Assembly (NCBI GenBank): GCA_022925895.1
Contig: JAKSYS010000040.1
Span: forward strand, 1-64,000
Reading direction: 5' to 3'
Length of the DNA stretch: 64,000 bases
Origin: Fragilaria crotonensis
Taxonomy: Eukaryota > Bacillariophyta > Fragilariophyceae > Fragilariales > Fragilariaceae
A model generated the notes under the pieces. It ran no database searches, had not been told where the DNA came from, and saw only the letters and a program-made list of their open reading frames with translations. How positions within the stretch are numbered: position 1 is the first letter of the stretch; each line of letters opens with the position of its first letter. Position numbers and translations under genes: made by a program. This document shows positions 40,063-51,684 of this stretch, piece after piece.

Positions 40063-40103
40063 CTCAGGATTCAGGATCCAAGGATGTCAGATGTCAGGGC
40101 TGG

Positions 40104-40176
40104 CAAAAACCTAAAGTTTTCAAAATCAAGATTAGGTTTTTGGGTTTTTGGGCAAAAACCTAAATTTAGGTTTTTG
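40104..40176. repeat. Cluster of CAAAAACCTAAA palindromes
   Basis: A hairpin has arms CAAAAACCTAA (40104-40114) and TTAGGTTTTTG (40132-40142). It is followed by a perfect 24-bp palindrome (40153-40176) made of CAAAAACCTAAA and its complement. The cluster starts 40 bp beyond the E2 target site. It could be the end of an old inverted-repeat element; no partner end was found. Confidence 0.6.
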
Positions 40177-40481
40177 AACCTAGTGTACGTAGTGGCTAGT
40201 ACCTAGTACAGCGTACAGCTGACGTCTGAGACGTACAGTGTATAGTAGAAGCTACTACTACTAGTTGTCGAAACTCGGATAAAGCCCATGTCTCTCGTTT
40301 GCAGTTGCCGCGATGGCGACCAGCCGGGTCCTGGTATTGAGAAGCATCGTCAGCATTGGCAACAAGATCAGCATCATCAGATATCCAGTTGCAATCGTGA
40401 AAGAAGATATAGTTGGTCTTGCTTGATGTAAACCAGCTTCTCTAGTACCTTTGCATCGTGCAGGCTGTTTCATCTTAATGA

Positions 40482-41060
40482 TTAGTGCGTATTGCTAATA
40501 GGCATATTGCGTCTGCAATATGCAAGATACCAGACGCAAAACACTCCAAAATCCAGAATACGTTGTTCACCCATGACATGGAATCCGGAATTCTCCCTTA
40601 AAACCAGAGCAAACACCCAAAAACCAGCAGTTTTTATCTTTGACTCACAAATAATTGGTTGTGCTCTGCTGTAACCGCTAGTCATACTGTAAGCATCCAA
40701 GAATCTGTCATTGTTTGCATGCCAGCACTGTGAGTCAAACAAAAATAGAACAAAGTCAAATTGTGGGTAGAGAGCATTCATACAATGCACGCAGTCCTTG
40801 AAAAAAGCATAGTTCTGACCTCAACACCAGTCATTGCTTTACTCATCATAAATGCAATGAATGCAACTGACGAATCCAATTTCAAATGATTGGATTGCAC
40901 CAAAAAATGAGGCTTATACCATTGGTCGTCGTAGGTAGAAGTCGTCGCTGGTGACCTGCTTGTGGCCCAACCCATTGGCATGGTTTGAGAGAAACTTATT
41001 GAAGACACTCTCATCTTGGCTGAATATCAACAGCTGTTCATTGCTTGGCAGTTCGTCACA
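40482..41060 (-). pseudogene. Decayed DDE-type DNA-transposase
   Basis: On the minus strand, pieces of a DDE transposase appear in the expected order. First comes EQLLIFSQDESVFNKFLS (about 41040-40985), the first catalytic-Asp region with the DESVFN form. Then comes LYPQFDFVLFLFDSQCWHAN (about 40775-40715), the second-Asp region. The pieces lie in different frames with stops between, so this host-genome DNA transposon copy is dead. The flavour recalls transposases seen in many copies in stramenopile genomes; the exact superfamily is unsure. Confidence 0.5.
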
Positions 41061-42320
41061 GAGGTTCCCTCAAACAAACAGAAGCCCATTTCTCCTGCAT
41101 CAGAATGGAGTGAATCATATTCATTAATGTTGAACTCAATCATTTGTTTGCCTGCAGTCTGTTAATTGTAAATGCATCCTTGACCTGCTGCGTTGCCAGA
41201 AAAACTATTCTCTGACTTCCTTTTTCATCAATTTTTTCATCACCTAGGCTGGATCCATTGGTGCATTTGACGCTCTAGGTTTGATAAGTATTTGGTGCAG
41301 AATTCGTTCCATCATTAAAAAATGATAGCAACAGATCCATCCTTCGATGTTTGGCTTTACTGTTTGGCATTCTTCCCGTCATCTTATTTCTGCAGTTGAT
41401 GTGCTCTTAGATTCACTCTCAACCATGTCACTTTTCTGTTTGTTCTTTTCAATTGCAGCCTGTGAACCAGACTAAGGAATGATCTTTATGATCAGCTCAT
41501 TTGGAGCCAAATCCTCAATGAGATTCAAGGTTTCTGGTAGAAAAATTAATCCTTGGCACTCTTATTTCTTCACGAAAGAACTCTAAAAGATCAGAGTGTG
41601 GTTTCTTTTGTTTTTGAATCTTTGTGTCTGGCAATGGAAAGGGCTTGTGATTCGCTCGCTGCAGGATCGTCCAGTCCCCAACGGTATGTTCGTCGATTGC
41701 TGTCTCAGTACCAGTACCCATCCCGTCGCAATCGTACATTTCCGGGAGTTCATCTCCTCTAATACCCTGATGTATGCTAAGCATAGAATGGAACATCTCT
41801 GGTGAATAATGAATATGTCATAAGGAGAACAGAGATTTATCTATGTCATGCATCTCTTTGCTTTGGCTTGCATGTGGCACTCGGTCGTCAAATCCACAAC
41901 TTCAGACGAGCGAGCAGCGAAAAACACTGTTTCTATCATTAATCCAATCATCTTGAAACAATGACAAGAAACTCTTTCCTTCGGACTGGCGGCGTTCCAC
42001 CAATCCTCCTGGTAATGTCACATAGTACTCACAAATCATTCCGTTCTGATTGTTGAAGGGGTCAGCTATTTTTGTTTTTCGTCCAAATACGCCGGTGGGA
42101 ATTGATGTCGTGAAATCATCAAGTATTCCTCGACGCATGGCACCTCTATCAAAGCCAAGGGAGTCAAGAGAAGGAAACTGAGCCTTCGTTGCTCTACAAC
42201 AAGCAATTTGTCCTGGTATCGTTTTTGCATCGTCAGTTCGATTCCACATTTGAAGAACACCTGTAGCGTCGACCAACTGTCCGCCAGGACTTAGTTCATG
42301 CTCTGCATTACGCACTAAAT
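41061..42320. other. Likely degraded transposon sequence, AT-rich
   Basis: Two minus-strand open stretches (41902-42315 and 41515-41796) have protein-like composition, e.g. GFDRGAMRRGILDDFTTS and NHKPFPLPDTKIQKQKKPH, but I recognise no domain. Given the transposase remnant immediately to the left on the same strand, they may be its N-terminal part or an adjoining gene fragment. Confidence 0.35.
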
Positions 42321-42324
42321 CGCG

Positions 42325-44451
42325 CTATAGTTCTGGAATTGCCCCAGCTCTGAAGAAAAAATAACCAAAGATACAAACCAAAGCAAATATGCCAACGCAG
42401 CTCCCGATAACAACATTGAGAAAGGCGGTCGGATTGTCTTCCAGTCCACTGTAGAGATTCATTCCAAATATGGAGCCAATGAAGGCCCCAGTTCCAACGG
42501 CAAGCGTAAGCAAGCTGACGACCGTGTTGATGTAAAGCAGACGATTTCGGACCGCGTCACTTTTCATAGTCATCAACTCCTCCGTCGTCGTGACTTGCTG
42601 TCGGAGCAGTTCCAACACATTGGTGTTAGAATTGGATTGTTGCAAGTAAGCTTCAAGAATCAATTCGGGCTCGTCTGATTCTTCGTGCAGAATCTCGTCT
42701 GGTACCGGTTGAATGAAACGTTCTGGGTGAGTAATGAGACGGGAAAGATTCATCAACGCAAGATCTTCGTCATCGTCTAGAAGCACGTTAATGGCTCGAA
42801 CGAATCCTTGGCACCTTCCCACCATTTCCGAAATATCGCCCTTCAAGTAACGCAGAATATCATGGCCGTGTTCCGACGTGACCGATTTGGTAGAATGCAA
42901 CAGTTGGTCGATTTCTCCGTACGCATACTCTTGGAGGTCGTTCGCTTCCTCAGTCAGCATACCGCTGACAGTGTGGAGAACTGCATCGACGCTTTGCAAC
43001 TCAAAGGGCAAGTCGATCCATCCTTTTCCCTTCAAGTCGTCCCATTCGTCGTTGTCAAAGGCGTCGTCAACTGTCGTGGTCTCGCCTTCACCATCGGATT
43101 CCCCACTTGCGTGTTTCTTGAACGACGATATCGTTGCGGGTCGGTGCGTCTGGTCACCTTTCGCAGATTTGGTTGGCAAGAACTTCACAATGGGTGGCGA
43201 GTGCAAAGTCGAAGCTCCCAAAGTATGCACATGATCGTCGTTCTTGGCAGCCAAGTCCGCGGCTTGACTTGCAATCTCCTCTGCAATTGCAGACGCTGTT
43301 TTGAAGTATCTTCCAGCATCTGACGAGGAACTATGTTGTTCGTCACCGAATACAGAGGCCTCCATGCCTCTTAGACCTCCCTTGATCCGTTTCGCCAGAG
43401 TCTCCAAGATTTGATCAGCTCCATCAGGAACTAACACAATCAAGCGGTCGCGCAAGACAATGGCTCGGGTGGATCAAAGTTGAGCAACAACACGTGACGA
43501 CGAACAATAAACTCGGGTTCGTTCGAGCCTGAAAACGGCGTGACAAGACGACGCATATCTCGTGGGTGCAAGTATCCACCAAGACGCTCTCGATAGGTGA
43601 TGGGCTGCGTCCATGACGGCGGCCCGGACGTTGCGCGAGTTCTGGACGAGGACGAAGCAGCTTTCACTGGTCGTTGAAACGCTACGCTTCGTCGATGCAC
43701 AGGACTGCTGCTTGGATCTTCGTCCGTTGGTGCGGTTTCGCTTAATTCCAATTCGGCTTCAGAGTCATTAAGCTGCGCTTCGCTTGGTGGTGTGGCCAAT
43801 CCCCCGTCAAGGTCGAGTGGGTCAATAAAATCCGTTGGGTCAGAAGTAGCATTTGGATCGTCTTCAAAAGGAGGGGCCAGAGGTCCAAAGTTTGGAGACT
43901 TGGATGGTTGTCCCATCACTGAATCGAACTTGCTTGTTCGGAAGGATGCTGCGTCGGTGGATCGCCGCATCACATCTTTTGACATGATAGTTCCAGGAGT
44001 GAGGTGAGGAGGTTTGGTGGCGATGGCGGTAAGGACGTAATTGTATAGCTCGCGTAAGGTCTAAAATTCAAGAAGGGAACATGGGGGGAAGAAAAAATGA
44101 AGGGATGAGGAAGACAACGACGAAAGGACTTGATGAAAAGTATATATGTAATTGTTCGGGTTACACATCAGCACATCACAGTACCAGGGGATAAAGGATT
44201 CCGATTTCCAGATACTGCCGAAACATCGTCAGCTTGCTTGTCAACATTTAACTTACCATGCTTCTATACTCGCGTTGTCCAGCAAGATTTATCTCAAACA
44301 CAAGCAACTCCTCGAGGCGATTCTGCAATATTGTCTTGCGAGCCTCCCAAGCAGGGCGGCGTCTCGCTCGTCTAGCTCGTCGCTCCTGCGTAAGTGCATC
44401 TGTTTGCTTGTTAGCATCGTTGAATCCCAATTGCGATCGGAGTCTATTCAT
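42325..44451 (-). pseudogene. CorA/MRS2-type Mg2+ transporter, copy 2 (frameshifted)
   Basis: A paralogue of the 30920-33023 gene with the same exon plan: exon 1 44451-44257, a 196-nt intron, then exon 2 from 44060. Protein similarity is very high, including GMN near the C-terminus, and reaches about 100 bp into the 5' flank and 35 bp into the 3' flank. One base is missing near 43468 relative to copy 1 (CTCGGGTGG against CTCGGAGTGG), which shifts the frame after HVLLLNFDP. The remainder, 43455-42325, stays open for 376 codons from an internal Met. Either the gene died very recently, a truncated product is made, or the base is a sequencing error. Confidence 0.8.
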
Positions 44452-45056
44452 GATGACCTCGTCAGTTTTCCCAATAACACTATGGGTAGGCCTAATGCAG
44501 GCAGTTCAGTTGACGCAGTTGATCAGATGATTAGCAACAGCTATCTTCAGAATGCTATATGGTGACTGAAGTGCAAGAACCATCATGAGCTAAGTTCGAG
44601 GCCGTGGACGGAGGACGCACACAGTGCATAGGTATGCATACAAGTACTACCGGTACGCGTATCACAGATCCGAACGCTGAACCCCTGCTATGTGCATGTG
44701 CATACAAGGAAAGTCCGGCAAATGACGGTTTCAATCCGGATAGAAGACAGCTAAACTGCTAGTATGGATCAATTTATCACGATACTGGATATACATAAAT
44801 GTAAGGGTTCTATATACTCTAATCTGCATAATGCATACTGAGATTCTGGTTGTTAAGTAATGTACGGAGTATATTATACGAACTCCGAGTACCAGTACAA
44901 GTAGATAGCACCACAATTGCACAGCAATAATTTCCACGTAGGAAGGGCGATGCCTTGACAAACACGACAACTCTCGATGACCTCGTTGACTTTACCATCT
45001 GACTTCTCACCCGTGCCATCATGGCAACATTTGTTTGAAGCAAAAATTGCATCCCA
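44452..45056. other. Divergent intergenic region (CorA copy 2 / J-domain gene)
   Basis: No gene recognised. It contains ACCGGTACGCGTA at 44648-44660 and GTAC motifs near 44890. The minus-strand open frame entering from the right is a shadow of the J-domain gene. Confidence 0.4.
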
Positions 45057-46574
45057 ATGGAAGTCATTGATTTAACTGACGAACCGCAGGAGCTGCGAGC
45101 AGCGCCAGTGGTTGTGCGCGTGAAACCAATTGGGATCGAATATTCGATTGATGTGGTAGACTTGCTCGACGAGGAGGAGAATCCCGGTCGAACTGTTCCA
45201 GCCCTTCCTGCGACTGGCGCATCACGTCCATCATGTGGCAGGGAGATCATTGGGGGCGATGATGAGCGCTTGCGCATGGGTTCTAAAACGGAAGGGAGGC
45301 GTCGACATGACGACACAACCAAGAATACCAAAGGCGCATCACGTCCATCATGTGGCAGGGAGATCATTGGAGGCGATGATGAGCGCTTGCGCGTGGGTTC
45401 CAAAACGGAAGGGAGGCGTCGACATGACGACACAACCAAGAATACCAAAAAAAAACCTTCACAATATGCAAGTCCATCGATTCAAACGAAACGATCCACA
45501 ATTAACGCACTCCATGATTGCAAAAGGTGATCAGATGACTCGTTCACGTCGGAAAGTAAATCTGGTGCCGTTCAAAGCTACGGGAATGTTGTAGATCCAC
45601 ATCCTATCCCAAATTGCAAAGATGCGATTGTTAGCGAACCAGTTCATCGGGGGCCGGCCAACCCGTTAATTAAAGAGTTGAGCCCTGCCGATGAGACGGG
45701 CAAATTTGAACGGAATGATATTGGCTTGGAGAATGCCGTTCGTTCAAGACGAAAATCGGCGACCCGTACGGACAAGCGATCAGTGACGAAACGCCAAAAG
45801 ACGATTGATCTCGATTCTGCTGACGATATACCCCAGTGCAAAATTGCAGGTGTTTGTGTAAACGAGCCCCCTCTAAGCGCTATGCCCAGCCGAGGGTCGG
45901 TGCCGGCAAAGAATGCAGCGTTACTCCAGAATGATAGAGAATCAGCGTCGAAGCACGTGGGCAGGAACGGAGGGATCCATGTGGAGGAAAAGCCGGCCGC
46001 TCGCACGAGACCTGCGCCGCCCTCCCGAGTACCCAACTTCATTCTCATTGATGATTCTAGCGACGAAGAGAGTGGCAGTGTTCGACGCCACCGTCGAAAC
46101 CAGATCAGATCCACCGAAAGAGCTCACGTTTTCAACGATGCTTTTCAAAGGGGCCCTCTTCCTCCTCACAACGAACAAACTGTTGACAAGAGGTTTCGTC
46201 CCGGAGCAGATTTCAATTTTGATAAGTCGATGAAAGAGGCGTTGGACGAACAAGAAGGATTGTTTCGACAGGCTGCCGCTAGTTTGCATTTGCACGAAGA
46301 GTTTCTTCGGAATATGAGACAGCCGAGGCACCAGCGTGATTGCCCTATTTTCACAAGGGCTGTCGATCCTTCCAGGCTGCACCAAGATCACTGGAAGTGG
46401 CAATGTGTTTATGCGAGACTTGGTCTACCGATGCATGCAAGTGACTCGATTGTTAAGAAGCAATATCGGAAACATGCGCTTAGGTATCACCCAGATAAAT
46501 GTCGCTTGGATGATGCGTCAACAAGATTTCAAGCCGTCACCGAGGCCTTCAACAAGATTAGGCAGCGCTCTTAA
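45057..46574 (+). CDS. SIM-rich J-domain protein with an internal in-frame TGA
   Basis: From the ATG at 45057 one reading frame runs to 46574 and is broken only by a TGA at 45528-45530. The N-terminal part starts MEVIDLTDE and has VVDLLDEEE; the second part has TIDLDSADD and NFILIDDSSDEE. All are SUMO-interaction-type motifs of hydrophobic residues flanked by acids. The C-terminus (about 430-505 of the full frame) is a J domain: VKKQYRKHALRYHPDKC contains the HPD triad that stimulates Hsp70. A 108-nt GT-AG intron (about 45526-45633, multiple of three) could remove the TGA. A nonsense mutation or recoding are the alternatives. The likely role is a chaperone adaptor in a SUMO-linked nuclear process; this is inference. 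Confidence 0.65.
45216..45449. repeat. 117-bp coding tandem duplication
   Basis: Two units of 117 bp (45216-45332, 45333-45449) differ at only a few bases and encode 39 residues each, GASRPSCGREIIGGDDERLR onwards. The duplication is in frame and young. Confidence 0.9.
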
Positions 46575-47065
46575 CTTTCGCGTTGCTAACCAATTAAAAT
46601 CAACGGTTGTGGTCGCCCCCACTTTGGTGCCTCATTTAGTGTTTACTCGATGGGGCACATGGTTTGAATTCGTGTGAAAGTCTCAACGAGGATCATAAAC
46701 GAGACTGTGATCGAAGTCAGCTCTCTAGGATTACTGGCTCCGACTCCTATCTGTGGCCATACATCTTGATAGTGATTCCAGGATTGCGCAATTCGAGTGG
46801 AATCCATTCAGGCAGCACCGATGAAGTTATGCCAGTACGTACTGGCAGGGTAGGCGGTTGGATGGCAGGCCTTCACGATCTCACCACAATGCAGTTGGAG
46901 GTTGCATCCTTTGTAAGGTTAGTATGGATCCGGCAGAGAACACCTAGCCCCGGATTGTTTTCATTAGTTTCGGTTTTGAACTTCGCTTGGCTCTAGTATC
47001 GCACTGACGCCGGTGCTCGTAGGTCAATCGCATTTCATCGTAAGTTCGGTCGTCACCTCGTTTTT
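46575..47065. other. intergenic, no gene recognised
   Basis: 3' side of the J-domain gene. No coding sequence, tRNA or repeat stands out. Confidence 0.4.
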
Positions 47066-47748
47066 CACTTCTCAAGTCAATGTGAATGCATACATTGATG
47101 GTGCCGCATCGAAGAACCAATGCAATTAATTCATGCTCATCCACTTTATTCCTAGGATTGCTGAATTGATTCGATCGATCAATTTGTAATCAAGCAAAGT
47201 GATCGCGCCGTCTTTGGTAGCATTGCCATATTCAGGCATGGCCTCCGCTCATCCCACAAATTGTGGTATTGAGGATAAGTTAATTAGCAAACTCTCCATA
47301 ACTAATTTTGCAAGGTCTTCGTGGCCACTCCTCAGTCATGGCATTCTACAAATCCGCATACTCCCTTCGCTGGTTTGGTCAAGCTCACCGTAACCCAGGC
47401 ATCTCTCACTTCTCAAGTCAATGTGGATGCATACATTGATGGTGCCGCATCGAAGAACCAATGCAATTAATTCATACTCATCCGCTTCATTCCTAGGATT
47501 GCTGAATTGATTCGATCGATCAATTTGTAATCAAGCAAAGTGATCGGGCCGTCTTTGGTAGCATTGCCATATTCAGGCAATGCCTCCGCTCATCCCACAA
47601 ATTGTGGTATTGAGGATAAATTAATTAGCAAACTCTCCATAACAAATTTTGCAAGGTCTTCGTGGCCACTCCTCAGTCATGGCATTCTACACAATCCGCA
47701 TACTCCCTTCGCTGGTTTGGTCGAGCTCACCGTAACCCAGGCGTCTCT
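47066..47748. repeat. 341-bp tandem duplication
   Basis: Unit 1 (47066-47406) and unit 2 (47407-47748) differ by about ten substitutions and a one-base indel. Both begin CACTTCTCAAGTCAATGTG and end CCAGGC.TCTCT. No intact gene lies within. Each unit keeps short open stretches on both strands. It is a recent duplication of an apparently non-coding or decayed sequence. Confidence 0.9.
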
Positions 47749-48132
47749 GCATGTCACAGCTTCCATTTCCTTTCACTCATCGAGGCATTCCCTTCGAGGC
47801 TTGGCATGCCCGGATCTTCTCCTTTACTCAGCCAATCCTTGGCCAAGCTTGAAGATGGTTGTCCACCATCGTTAGACATTCTTTGATCATCGTCACAAGC
47901 CAGCAACTCGCGGTCTCCATCGTTTTTGATTGAAATCTCACATTTGCACAATGGACACACTCAGCCACCTCACATCAGCCCTCTGCTGTCATTCTTCGCG
48001 GTATGTTTGAGGGTCAAAGCTTTGGCGCGCTTTCTAATGAATATCTTAGAATTGTTCTCCTACTAATTAAATGAGCTAATTGACCTAATTTGTACATTGT
48101 TACTCGATAGTTCGCATAAGCCTCTCCTGCTT
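47749..48132. other. 3' flank of the HSF gene remnant
   Basis: No gene recognised. A minus-strand frame at 47754-47960 starts with MCPLCKCE but has no further zinc ligands. Confidence 0.35.
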
Positions 48133-48585
48133 TCATGTTTGGTTTCGTATGATTCTTTGGTGGGGTTCATTCACGTTCGTGGCAACACCTGTAGTTCGTT
48201 GCAGCTTCAGAAAGGAAAACCACCGCTGAAGCGTCCATTGTTTCGGGCGAAGCACCCCCTCAAGCACAGCGCGTTGCAGAGCATTTTCGTACAATCTATC
48301 TTGCTCTTGCTTGAATGCCGATGCTTGCAGGAGCAGGAGTTGATCTGGATGGAGGGTTGAGGTCAAGCTAGCATTGGGTTGCAGCAACATGGCTGTGTTG
48401 TATGGCGCATCTAGCGCTGCGGTGGAGACGATTGGGCGTTGCAACGCTGCCTTTGGCTGCCCAGTAACGTCAAGAGCTGCCTGAGCGAATGCATACTTGG
48501 TTGCATCTAAAGTGGATGAGAGTGGCGTCTGACCCCATTGGTTCGTCGAGGGGATGCTGCTCAGAAACGTTTGAGGACTCAATCT
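48133..48585 (-). pseudogene. 3' portion of the HSF gene, left of element E3
   Basis: On the minus strand a 150-codon Gln/Leu/Ala-rich frame (YAFAQAALDVTGQPKAALQ, later ASAFKQEQDRLYENALQRAV) fits the C-terminal region of diatom heat-shock factors. It is the continuation, on the far side of E3, of the HSF gene whose DNA-binding domain is at 54324-55236. Its frame differs from that of the upstream exon at the junction, so a further intron or an older frame change is likely. Confidence 0.5.
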
Positions 48586-48913
48586 TGTTGAATAATATTA
48601 CTGTCGGAATGACCGGACATAGTGAGAGGACGAACGGAGACGAAACGGATACCGGATGGAGAACCGTGGAGTCTAAACAAGACATTAAGGAGAAACGGAA
48701 GCTGTCACGATTGAGTGCCGGCAAGACTGAGAACGTATCACGTGTGAACGAAAAGGTCAATTGTAAACGGACCAGCTTGGGAAACGAGTGATAGTCTCAT
48801 TCTAATTTAATTTTCCGATTTACAAGCGATTTAATCTCCCAGTGTTGACTGCAGTACTGTATCGTTGTCTGATTGGCACGTAGGTACTGTATGTTGATAT
48901 TGTGGTTTCAACA
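48586..48913 (+). repeat. E3 5' LTR
   Basis: 328 bp, TGTTGAATAATATTACTG to TTGTGGTTTCAACA. Same as 53996-54323. Confidence 0.93.
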
Positions 48914-51684
48914 AAATTAAATTAGAAAGCTCAAGACCTAATCATGGCAGAGGCCAAGGAAAGGACCGAGCGCAACAGTGATGCAGGACAGAAGGACAAG
49001 GAAGAAGGCGAAGCCAAGAAGAGAGGCTACAATTTCAACAAGGGTCATCGTGTCGCATCGAAGAAGTTTGAAGGAAAATGTGACGAGCTGAACGGAGCTA
49101 TCTTTGATTGTTCTGAATCGAAAATGGCCGACACGTTCGTCAGAACCAAGAAGGAGTTATCCGCTTATTGCGGTAGGACTTTCAAGCATGGCGGCGACAT
49201 TCGCCTCGCTATCGACACTCTCGAAGCACCAACGTTTTTTATACCAGATGACCTACCGCCAACGGCAACTGCTGGTCAGCAGAAGCTGTGGGGAGACGCA
49301 GTCACAATGGTCGGAAAGCAGATGGCAGGCTTCAACGAAAACGTCAAGAAGTTATACGCCCTCGTATGGGGCCAATGCACCGACATGATGCAGCAGAAGC
49401 TGGAATCGAGCACTGGCTGGGACGAGATCTGGCGAAGCGGCGACGGCTTGAAACTGCTCATCCTGATCAAGAACATTGCATACGCGTTCCAAAGCCAGAA
49501 CTATCCAGGAAGGGCCATTCATGAAGCAAAGAAGCGATACTTCAACTTGATGCAGAACGGAAGCACTACTCTGAAGGAGCATCTCACCGTTTTCAACAAT
49601 CTCGTTGATGTGCTCGAACATACTGGCGGCAACATCGATGATGACATCGGAATGGAACGATACGTCCTAAACGGGAGAGACAAGGCCACAATGACCCCTG
49701 CAGAGCTGGGTACCTTGAAGGCCGAAATCAGAGACAGGATCCTTGGAGTTGCGTTCATGTTGACATGCGACCGTGCTCGTTTCGGCAAGTACATCGAAGG
49801 GATCAACAACGATTATAACGAGGGTAACGCTCGCTATCCCAGCAGCAGGGCCGATGCGTTTCATCGCCTCTCAACTACCAGAACAATCCTCGACTTGGAC
49901 AGCGCGAGGTGGGAGGTGAAGGGGAGATTGCTTTCGTAAACGCCGACAACGAAAAAGGGGACAAAAGGCCAAACCCAGAAGTAAAGAACACATTACGTGT
50001 CACCGCTGCAAGAAGAAAGGACACTACGCAAACGAGTGCGATGGTGAACGTGTGGCGGAGGGTGATGAGAAGAAGCCAGCAGCTGAACCAGTCAAGAAAC
50101 AGTCAGGAACGACGCTACTTACGAGTGGCATGTACGACATCGACTTCCTTGATGACCAAGATGAGGTCGCCAACTATGCCTTCGTTAACGTCGGCGCTGC
50201 CGGTTCCGACCACGGGGTTGTCATGCAAATCGAGCACGACGGCAGGCTTCCGCGAGACTGGATCCTCCTTGATAACCAGTCTACAGTTGATGTGTTTTGC
50301 AACAAAAAGCTGCTATCGAACATTCGCGAGCATTCAAACTCGATGGACATTCACTGCAATGCAGGCATTGCCAGTACTAAATTGATCGGCGAGCTCCGTG
50401 GATACGGAACTGTATGGTACAACCCTACAGGCATTGCGAACATATTGTCTCTCGCGAAGGCGAAGGAACGTGGGTACCGCGTGACATTTGATACCGAGGA
50501 AGGAAATGCCTTTCACCTAACCAAGCATGACGGCACGGTGCGTGTTTTCAAGCAATCCCCGAAGGCTGTATTACATCGATACCAAGGAGCAGGACCATGA
50601 AGACACAGGACACTATGACGTGAACCTGATCAATACGGTAGAGGATAACCGTACTAAGTACTCCGAACGCGACTACTCGAAGGCGGTACTGGCCCGAAAG
50701 GTACAAAAATTATTGGAAGACCAAGCACTAAGACATTCCTGGGCATTGTGGACAAGAACCTGTTCCAAAATTGTCCTGTCAAGCGTGAGGACATTATTGC
50801 AGCGGAGCGTATATTTGGCCCAGAGGTCGGATCGCTCATGGGCAAAACAGTCCGAAAGACGCCAAAAGCAGTGCAGGCTACTTACACCAATATACCAGCT
50901 ACCATAATGTCTCGGTACCGGAAGGTAACTCTGGCCGGTGATATCATGTTCGTAAACAAGCTTCCATTTTCGTTACGATTTCGAGGAATATCCGGTTTTC
51001 AACATCTGAGTTTCTAACCAACCGAAAATCCGACACAATCTTTAAGGCCATCTCACATGTGCACCAGACGTATGCAAAACGTGGGTTTCACATTGAGGTG
51101 ATATTGATGGACGGCGAATTCGACAAGGACGGTCTCGTCGGTGACGTTGCGGAGCTGGGAATCAGCATTAATTGTGTGGCCGCCGAGGAACATGTGCCTG
51201 AAATAGAGCGCCACATCCGGACCATCAAAGAAAGATCCAGGAGTGTGGTCGGCATGCTGCCGTTCAAACAGTTGCCCGCAAGGATCGTCATCGAGCTCAT
51301 ACACTACGTCGTGTTCTGGCTCAACAGTTTCCCTGTCCAAAGAGGCATTTCCGATGTGTTGAGCCCTCGAGCTCTCGTGGTGGGGTCGACGATTGACTAC
51401 GCCACTCATTGCAAGATCGAGTTCGGCGCCTACGTCCAGACCCATGAACCCCACGATAACTCTATGCTACCGCGTACGACGGGTGCCATTGCGCTCCGCC
51501 CAACGGGTAACGCACAAGGGGGACACTATTTCTACAGCCTTACAACTGGTAAGCGCTTGCACCGCACACAATGGACGGAGCTCCCAATCCCCGCAGACGT
51601 TATTGATCGAGTGCACAAACTATCGCGTCGCGATCTCGAATTAACTCCCCTTGAGTTTTCCGATCGGGCAGGAGTGCTAATCCC

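Noticed and set aside
44819-45448. 210-codon minus-strand frame opposite the J-domain gene
   Set aside because: It is the shadow of the duplicated coding repeat on the other strand; it repeats the same 39-codon unit and has no domain.
45528-45530. Selenocysteine reading of the TGA in the J-domain gene
   Set aside because: No SECIS-like hairpin was noticed in the 3' flank and the neighbouring residues do not form a redox motif; splicing or mutation is simpler.
47199-47748. The repeated short plus-strand frames in the 341-bp duplication as a gene pair
   Set aside because: Composition is not protein-like, there is no domain, and the frames end differently in the two units.
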